DNA from: Polyrhizophydium stewartii
Lineage: Eukaryota > Chytridiomycota > Chytridiomycetes > Rhizophydiales
NCBI GenBank assembly: GCA_027604665.1
Contig: JADGIZ010000119.1
Location: 1-24,882 of the forward strand
Direction of reading: 5' to 3'
Length of the DNA stretch: 24,882 bases
Shown here: one piece after another, positions 18,925-24,882 of the stretch
Layout of the letters: each line of letters begins with the position of its first letter
Numbering within the stretch: the first letter of the stretch is position 1
Notes under the pieces: model-generated
What the model was told of the DNA's origin: nothing
The model's input: the letters and a program-made list of their open reading frames with translations, nothing else
The model's database searches: none
Made by a program: the position numbers and the translations under genes

Positions 18925-20080
18925 TCATGCAAGAAGGGACGGGTCGGCTTGCACGGCTTCGTGCTTGGCGGACCGCAGGTGATAGACGCGGCGCGACTCC
19001 TTGAAGGCGCGGATGAACTCGTCCTCGGTCAGCTTGCCCTCGAGGAACGACTGGGCCGAGAGCTCCGACATGCTCTCGGACGACGTGACGAGCTCGCGCA
19101 GCGTGCCCGTGATGTGCTCGCCGCCAAAGCGCTGCGATGGGGGAGGGCGTGGCGGCGAGAGAAATGCGAGCCGGGCACCGCAGCGCCACGGCGGCCAGGC
19201 ACAAACAAGGCGGGTCAGCAGGGTGCCGCAGCGCGGAGCAGGGGGTGCGAGCGGAGAGGCGGCGGCGCACCGCCAGTTCCTGCTGTTGCGCCTTGAGCAA
19301 TTGGTCAAGCGAGCGGCGGTGCGAGGCATGCATGTCCTGCAGCGCCTTGATGCGCTGGCGCAGGTCCTTGATCTCCTCTTCCTTTGCGAGATTGCGCTCT
19401 GCGGGGCGAGGCCGGCGGCGTCAGCATTGCGGGGCGGATGGAGCCGGGGGACTGCGGCGCACCTGCGATCGCGGCGTTGTCCTCGACGATGCCCATGCGG
19501 GCGCCGTGGATCTCGCGGACTTGCGGCAGCCCTGCAACATAATCGTCGACGGCGGCGTCGTCTGCGAGCAGGTCGCCAAGCTCGTCGAGGCTGCGGCGGC
19601 GGGGGCGCGGCAGCAGCGGGCGGCGTCAGCACCGCATTCGGCCTGTGAGCCGAGTGGGAGGGGCCGCGGCAGGCGCCGGCAGCAGGCACCGCCCCGCCTT
19701 CCCCGGGGCACGAGGCGCGGCGCCGAAGCGCCGCCGTGGGGTGCAGGCAGCGGCGACCCGCGCGGCGGCGGCAGCGGTCGACGATGCTGCGGCGGCAGCC
19801 CGCGATGCGGTCGCGGCGGGCGGCGGCGCGGGCCTGCTGCTGGCGGGCTTCTCCCTGCCTCCCCACCCCCGGCATTCGGGGCGGCAGGCAGCGGCACGCA
19901 CGTCGCTGTGTCGAGCGGCGGCAGCGCGGTGTCGGCGGGCGCGGTCCACGGCGCCGCGGGTGGCGGCAGCAGTGCGGGTGGCGGCGACGAAGCAGCAGCG
20001 GCGGCGGCAGCAGCGGCGGCAGCAGCAGCAGCGGCTGCGGGCGGCAGCGCGGGCGGCGGGCGCGGCGGCCCACTCGACAT
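18925..20080 (-). CDS. VPS37: Vps37-like ESCRT-I subunit (Mod(r) domain)
   Basis: Vps37 is a core ESCRT-I subunit that sorts ubiquitylated cargo into multivesicular endosomes. Three C-terminal exons are secure: 19590-19463 (LDELGDLLADDAAVDDYVAG, then LPQVREIHGARMGIVEDNAA), 19398-19271 (coiled coil ERNLAKEEEIKDLRQRIKAL ... RRSLDQLLKAQQQELA) and 19131-18925 (RFGGEHITGTLRELV, then SFLEGKLTEDEFIRAFKESR and RVYHLRSAKHE), ending DPSLLA. This is the classic Mod(r) order and ending. Introns are 64 nt (19399-19462) and 139 nt (19132-19270); another ends at 19591 with GCTGAC upstream. The N-terminal exon is provisional: from ATG 20080 a frame encodes Pro-rich sequence with a run of 16 alanines, but I could not find a donor with the required phase 2, so an additional exon is likely in 19591-19900. 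Confidence 0.8.
19989..20038 (-). repeat. Alanine (GCN) repeat at VPS37 N-terminus
   Basis: An almost uninterrupted GCN-type triplet run coding for about 16 alanines, between a Pro-rich start (SGPPRPPPALPP) and a second Pro-rich stretch. Mixed codons (GCT, GCC and GCA types) rather than a pure repeat. The frame assignment depends on the provisional first exon. Confidence 0.6.
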
Positions 20081-20528
20081 CGCGGCCGCACGGCAGCAGC
20101 GGCCGCAGCCGGCGACACCCGCCCCAGCACTCGTCCTCAGGACGCCGCCGCGTGCGTCCAAGCCGCCGGGAGCCGCAGGCAGCGGGCCGCCCCCTCCCCC
20201 CGGCGGTGCCCGGTGCCCACGCTATCCGACGCACACGCCGCACACGCATCCCAACCTGCGTCTGAACCCTGGCGCCTCCGTGCCCCCTTCAGCGGCATCG
20301 CGGCCCATCGCGGCTCCCCGCGCCATCGCGGCGTCATGGCTCGTCACGGCTTTGCCTCGCGGCCGGCAGCAGCAGCAGCATGTCGTCGGCAACGCGGCGC
20401 TGGTGCTCCGAGTTCTTCGGCCCCGGCGGCTGCCCGCGCGGCGCCGCCTGCACGTGCGTCCCGTCCCACGCACCGCCCTGCTCGCCCGCCGCTGACTGAC
20501 CCTCGCCGCCCGTCCGCCCGCGCGCAGC
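20081..20528. promoter_or_regulatory. Divergent spacer VPS37/makorin-like gene
   Basis: A 448-nt, very GC-rich stretch between two starts on opposite strands. On the plus strand GCTGACTGACC (about 20490) followed by CGCGCAG ending at 20527 abuts the makorin ATG, which looks like the 3' end of a 5' UTR intron. Upstream VPS37 sequence may also occupy part of it. No other element is recognised. Confidence 0.4.
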
Positions 20529-21899
20529 ATGCTCCACTCCTTCCCCTCCACCGCCGCCGAGCTCATCGAGTTTGCCCGCCAGACCGCCGCCGCCATCGCC
20601 CCGGCGCCTTCAGCGGCCCCCGCGCGCCAGCAGCCCGCAGCTACCGCCGCCCCACGGCGCACGCAGTCCGAGAGGCGCGCCCCGCCCTGCGCTCCAGCCG
20701 CCGCCATGGCCCGCTGACGCTGGCCGCCATCCCGCCCCCAGGTCGCAGTCCCCCGCGGCCGCGACGACGAGGGTGGTCCCGACCCAGGCCCGCCCCAACG
20801 CCCAAGCATGCCACTTCTTCAAAAATGTAAGCAGCAGTAGCAGCTGTGCCTGCCCGTCTGGCCCCCATGCTGACTCGCTCTTCGCAGGGTAACTGCCGCA
20901 ACGGAGCGCGGTGCCGATTCCAGCATATTATCCAAGAAGTGCCCGTTGTCGAGCCGGCCGCCGCCGAGGTCCCCGCAGCTGCGCCCGCAGCCGACGCAGC
21001 CCGCGCCCGGCCCCAGGCGCCTGCTCGCCCGCCGCCCCCCGAAGCGCCCGACGAGCCCGTCGAGTGCGCCATCTGCTACGAGACGCCAAAGGTCTTTGGT
21101 ATCCAGTGTGAGCTGCCCGCCCGGCTCGCCCGCCTGTCCGCGGGCCTGCTGACTCACCGGGCTCCCGCCAGCCAACTGCGACCACCCGTTCTGCCTCGAG
21201 TGCATCCGCAAGTGGCGTGCTCGCGAGGACAAGGAGGCCTCGCTGCTCGAGTCAGGCACCAACAAGCTCTGCCCCGTGTGCCGCAAGCAGTCGGACTTTG
21301 TCCTCAAGTCAAAGCGCTTCATCGCCACCGGCATCGAAAAGGACCACGCCATCGCCTCGTTCATGGACTACGCCTCGTCCATCCCATGCAGGTACTTCGC
21401 CAAGTCGCTCCAACAGCGCGAGGACCCCCCGCGATGCCCGCACGGCAACGACTGCTTCTACGCCCACAACGACGAGCACGGCAATCGCATGCATGTCCAA
21501 AAGTTCGAGCCCTCGCGCCTCGAAATGCTCAACAACTCGAACCGTCGCCTGCGCACCGTCTTTGGCTTCGACGAGGTCTCGTTCCGTCAGTTTCACCGTC
21601 GCGCTGCGTCGGACGCCTTTGATGACGACGACGACTTTCAAGATGAGACTGAAGAGGAGCTCCACTACTACTCCTCCAGTCGCGATGCCATCCAGGAGCT
21701 TCTGCGTCAGCTAGGTCGTCTTGACCATGAGTATGCCCAAGATCATGGCTACCGAATCGAATTCGATGACGAGGACGACTACGAGGACGACAACGGCTTC
21801 GACGACTTTGACGACGAAGACAACTTTGACGACGAAGACGACTTTGACGACTTTGGCGAGGACGAATACTCTGGTGATCCCAATCCCTACTACATCTAA
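20529..21899 (+). CDS. Makorin-like CCCH/RING E3 ubiquitin ligase
   Basis: Exons 20529-20665, 20742-20826, 20888-21107, 21172-21899 encode 389 residues. An N-terminal CCCH finger uses C69, C77, C83 and H87 (CHFFKNGNCRNGARCRFQH). The RING is C3HC4: C134, C137, C150, H152, C155, C158, C181, C184 (CAIC...NCDHPFCLECIRKW...CPVC), with the makorin-like FGIQSNC and CIRKWR context. A second CCCH finger follows the RING: C220, C236, C242, H246 (CRYFAKS...CPHGNDCFYAH). This finger-RING-finger order is typical of makorins, RNA-binding E3 ligases. The number of N-terminal fingers is reduced to one and the makorin Cys-His segment is not seen. The last roughly 75 residues are an Asp/Glu-rich tail with FDDEDD-type units. 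The first donor (CA/GTCCGA) is weak but gives the correct phase 2. Introns are 76, 61 and 64 nt, each with CTGAC. Confidence 0.88.
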
Positions 21900-22060
21900 T
21901 GGGCGGCGCCTCGCCCTCTGCCCACATTGGGGCCGCAGTCCCCGGCTCGCGCTTCGCAAATCAACGAAACCCAAAATGACACCCTCCCCCAGATCCTTCT
22001 TGCGTGCACGTGCGTGTCTGCATCCACCACCTGCCCGCATCTGTGCGGCAGCGTATCGTT
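21900..22060. other. Short convergent spacer makorin-like/RRP9
   Basis: A 161-nt spacer between facing stop codons, holding the 3' UTRs of both genes. I see no perfect AATAAA and no additional gene. Confidence 0.4.
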
Positions 22061-24825
22061 TTATGCCTCGCTTGGCGCGAGCCCCACGACCACAATCTGG
22101 TTGCGCGCGTCCTTGACCCGCCACCACCGCCCGAGGCGGTGCTCCTGGCCAGTCCCGATCGCGAGATGCAGCGTCTTGCGCACGGCATCTGCTTCCAGCT
22201 TGGCACGCTCCTTGGCGCGGATGCGCGCCGCAACGCCGGACAGCGGCTTGCCATCCTTGCCCTTGCCGTCGTCGTCGCCGTCGCCGCCGCTCTTCTTGGC
22301 GTCATTGGCACCTGTCTGCGGCGCGGCGGCAAGCGGCGCCTCAAAGAACGCGAGTGAGTTGACAAAGCCTGTCACGGGGATCGCGTTGAGCAGCACAAAG
22401 TGCCGCTTGCCCTCGGCCACCTTCCAGAGCTTCACGTAGCCGTCGCACGAGCCAGAGGCAAACAGGTCCGAGTACGGCATCGACGCAAGCGCCGTGATCC
22501 AGTTGCAAGAGTCCGAGGGCTCGGCGGCCGTCAGCGTGTCGTTGCCGTTGACAATCACTCGCGTGCTCGGCCCATGTGCCTTGAGCCGTGTGAAAAAGGG
22601 CTTCTTCTTGGTCACGTTCCACAGCGAGATGGCCCTATATGGCGCATCGCGACCAAGTGTCAGTTCAACTTTCCGCCTGTATATCCGCTATCCACCCAAA
22701 CACAGCAGCAAGAGGCGCACCCGCTGTCGCTGCCCGACACAAAGTGCTCCTCGTCAATCAGCGCCACAACGTCCACAACGCCGCCCGCAAATGTCTCTTG
22801 CTTCTCGCGGCGCCGGTCGCGCTTGACGAGGTCGTCCATCACAACCAGGTCCTCGGACACGCTCACGCCGCCGCCAGCGCGGAACACGAGCTGTGACTCC
22901 TCGGGGATCTTCCACAGGCGCACCGTCCGGTCGCGCGCGCCGGCCGTGACACAACGCTCGCGCGCCAGCGCATCGACCGAGGTGATCTGGTCCTGGTGGC
23001 CAAATCTGGCGGGCGGACGCGTGGCATGCAGCGTCAGCATGTGGCAATTGACCTCTCGGTGAACCGCAACCGAAAATCAGCGCTTCGCTCACAGAGTCTC
23101 GACGTAAGAGAGCTCGTCGGCGTTCCAGACCTTGACAGAGCGGTCGTACGATGTCGAGTACAACTCATTGTGGCCGCGACGGAATTTGAGTCCCTGAGCG
23201 CACATGGCAGCAGCGTCAGCGACTGAGGGCAAGCACGGCTCGCGCGGGCAAAAATGCAGACGCACCGTGACTGCATCCCTATGCTGCTTGAACTCGGCCA
23301 GATGTGTGTCGTCGACGCCTGACCAAATGTGAATGGACTTGTCCAAGCCGCCCGTCGCCTGCAACACACACTGTCAGCGACTGCTGCTTCGGAGCATGCA
23401 GGACGCGAGAGAAACAATGGGAAGAGAAAGTGTGCAGGTGCATAATTCTAAATACGCCATGGGCGAGGGCGGATCTAGACTCAATGCCCGACTGCCCGCT
23501 GACGCAGGCTTTGTTCTTGGAGCGCCAAAACGGTTCCGCGCAGCAGCAAGGCGCGCGGCCCGCAGAGGAACAGCCCGACCACAAAAAGGACACGGGCGTT
23601 CTCTCTGGACTCCTTTGCAACAAGCAAGCAAACAGCGGCGAGGATCGTCCTGAAAGGAGGCGGTTCGTAGGCAAGTACGCACCACAAACTTGCCGTCTGA
23701 GCTGACGTCAAGCGCAAGAATGTTGTCGCTGTGGCCCTCGCCGCCCTGGATCGCCTTCTTTCCCATGGCCTTGACGAGTTTCTTGGTCGGCTTGAGGTTG
23801 CCGCTGCGCACATGCAGCTTGTGGCCGGTCCAAAAGTCCCACTTGACGATCATGGCATCCTTTGACACCGAGAAAATGTACATGGGGGGCCGGCCCGACG
23901 TCGCCTGTATCCCCGTTGCCGCGCCAGCAACGACGGCTGGCGCCGGAGCCGAAAAGGCAACGCCGGTAATCGACAGCTGGTGCCCCTTCTTGCCTGGCCG
24001 GAAGATGCGTGTTGTCGCAGCGACGTTGAGATTCGCGTACTTGTCCGCAATCCGGTGGAACAGCTTGCCCGCAGAGTCCAGCTATGCATGCGCGTGCGTG
24101 CGTTAGCGGTCGTTCTATGCAGTATGAAGCTGCAGGCGTGGGCCGAGGCTGCTCACGATGTCGTTGCGCAGGCGGTCTGCAATCAGCTCGCGGTCGATCT
24201 CGGCAGCATCGATCTCGCCCTCGTTGATCTCTGGCTCGCCAAGATGGCCGCATGCGAGTGCGGGGAGTCGCAGTAAGCAGCAGAAGTTGATCGAAGAGCC
24301 GGGCGAATTTGCACGGCGTCGTGCGAGACGCAGCAGCGGCAGCAGCGGCAGCAGCGGCAGCAGCACGGGAGCCGTCAGCACACGGACAGGCGGAATGCAC
24401 CAGGCACAGAAAAAAAAGAAAAAAAGGCACTCACGCTCGACGTCCTCGCGGACCTTGGCCAGGTACCGCTTCGCCAGCCGCAGCCGCTTCTGCGCAGGCG
24501 TCTCCTTGAGGTCTGCGTCTTCGTCTTCGCCGGATCCAGCGGCGTCGTCGTCGCCCGAGCCCTCGAGATCCAGGTCGTCGACGCCGTCGTCGTCGTCGTC
24601 GTCATCGTCGCCGTCGTCATCGTCGTTGGAATCGGGCCGTGCGCGCACGAGCCGGCCCGTGCCCTGCGCCTTCTGCGGCCGCCGCGCTCGGGTAGCGGGC
24701 GCCGCCCGCGCGCCGCCCATGCGCTGGGCCGCGAGCATCGCGGCTCGGTTGCGCTTGCGCTGCGCCGACGACAGCCGCGCGTCCGGGTCCGCCGCCGCCG
24801 GGTCGGCGACAAAGAAATCGTCCAT
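22061..24825 (-). CDS. RRP9: U3 snoRNP WD40 protein Rrp9/U3-55K
   Basis: Nucleolar U3 snoRNP protein required for 18S rRNA processing. Exons 24825-24435, 24230-24157, 24081-23683, 23358-23266, 23193-23093, 23005-22721, 22634-22061 give 638 residues, longer than yeast Rrp9 (about 570). A basic N-terminus (SSAQRKRNRAAMLAAQR) and a long acidic run (DDDDGDDDDDDDDGVDDL) precede ETPAQKRLRLAKRYLAKVRE and INEGEIDAAEIDRELIADRL. WD40 repeats follow: GHQLSITGVAFSAP, ALDVSSDGKFVATGGLDKSI with HIWS, FRRGHNELYSTSYDRSVKVW, GHQDQITSVDALARERCVTA with VRLWKIPEESQLVF, VALIDEEHFVSGSDSGAISL, SGSCDGYVKLWK. The C-terminus LAIGTGQEHRLGRWWRVKDA is an Rrp9 signature. Two expanded loops (after LVFRAGG and after FFEAPLA, Lys/Asp/Gly-rich) explain the extra length. 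I chose ATG 24825 (MDDFFVADP); the preceding in-frame TTG is not a start. Introns are 204, 75, 324, 72, 87 and 86 nt. Confidence 0.95.
24331..24364 (+). repeat. CAGCAGCGG 9-nt repeat in RRP9 intron 1
   Basis: About four copies of a 9-nt unit (CAGCAGCGG on the plus strand) inside the 204-nt first intron of RRP9. It is a candidate microsatellite. Because the intron is divisible by three and stop-free, the repeat would be read as LLP units if the intron were retained. Confidence 0.8.
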
Positions 24826-24882
24826 TGCGGCCAAGTGCGGCGCGGCGCAGATCGCGCGGCCTCGGCCGCCACCGCCCTGCCC

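Noticed and set aside
17354..19333. Single 659-codon minus-strand frame
   Set aside because: It mixes the true C-terminal exon of the unrecognised gene, a wrong-frame reading of its first exon, and a VPS37 exon. VPS37 ends at its own stop at 18925.
19137..20830. Several long plus-strand frames rich in Arg, Ala and Gly
   Set aside because: Compositional artefacts antisense to VPS37 or out of frame with the makorin-like exons.
23359..23682. 324-nt RRP9 intron as host for a snoRNA
   Set aside because: An intron of a U3 snoRNP gene is an attractive place for one, but I see no convincing C (RTGATGA) and D (CTGA) box pair or H/ACA arrangement.
1..24882. Mobile elements, CRISPR, tRNA/rRNA genes, or a dedicated new multigene system
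   Set aside because: Scanned on both strands by eye: no transposase or reverse transcriptase motifs, terminal repeats, spaced direct repeats or tRNA-like cloverleaf were found, and the genes are unrelated housekeeping functions on both strands with separate promoters.

Overview
This is a stretch of nuclear DNA from a eukaryote with a GC-rich, gene-dense and intron-rich genome. I mapped about 46 spliceosomal introns by restoring reading frame against conserved proteins. Most are 59-120 nt with GT-AG ends and a CTGAC-type branch site close to the acceptor, which is a fungal-looking architecture. Protein content also fits a fungus or close relative: Alg7 type GlcNAc-1-P transferase, Syo1/HEATR3, Vps37, and a GPI-anchored Ser/Thr-rich surface protein. 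An early-diverging GC-rich fungal lineage is plausible, but the sequence alone does not fix the clade.

Layout, left to right: BBP/SF1 branch-point binding protein (minus, 3' end cut by the window edge); divergent ALG7 (plus); a convergent F-box protein of unknown substrate (minus); an orphan fragment of an ABCC/MRP transporter second membrane domain (plus) squeezed between the F-box gene and SDH2; SDH2 (plus, 8 exons); LSM4 (minus); PRP3 (minus); a secreted, heavily N-glycosylated, mucin-like GPI protein with a degenerate pepsin-like fold (plus); SYO1/HEATR3 (plus); an unrecognised 443-residue protein (minus); a VPS37-like ESCRT-I subunit (minus); a makorin-like RING/CCCH E3 ligase (plus); and RRP9/U3-55K (minus).

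Most of the window is core housekeeping. Three splicing factors (BBP, LSM4, PRP3) lie within 11 kb, and SYO1 and RRP9 both serve ribosome production; I read this as co-location, not as an operon or a dedicated system. I found no tRNA, rRNA, transposon, CRISPR or phage-like element. The least ordinary items are the inactive-looking aspartic-protease surface protein, the ABCC fragment with an intact frame and a clean intron, a GC-AG intron in ALG7, several stop-free 3n introns, and the unrecognised gene next to VPS37.
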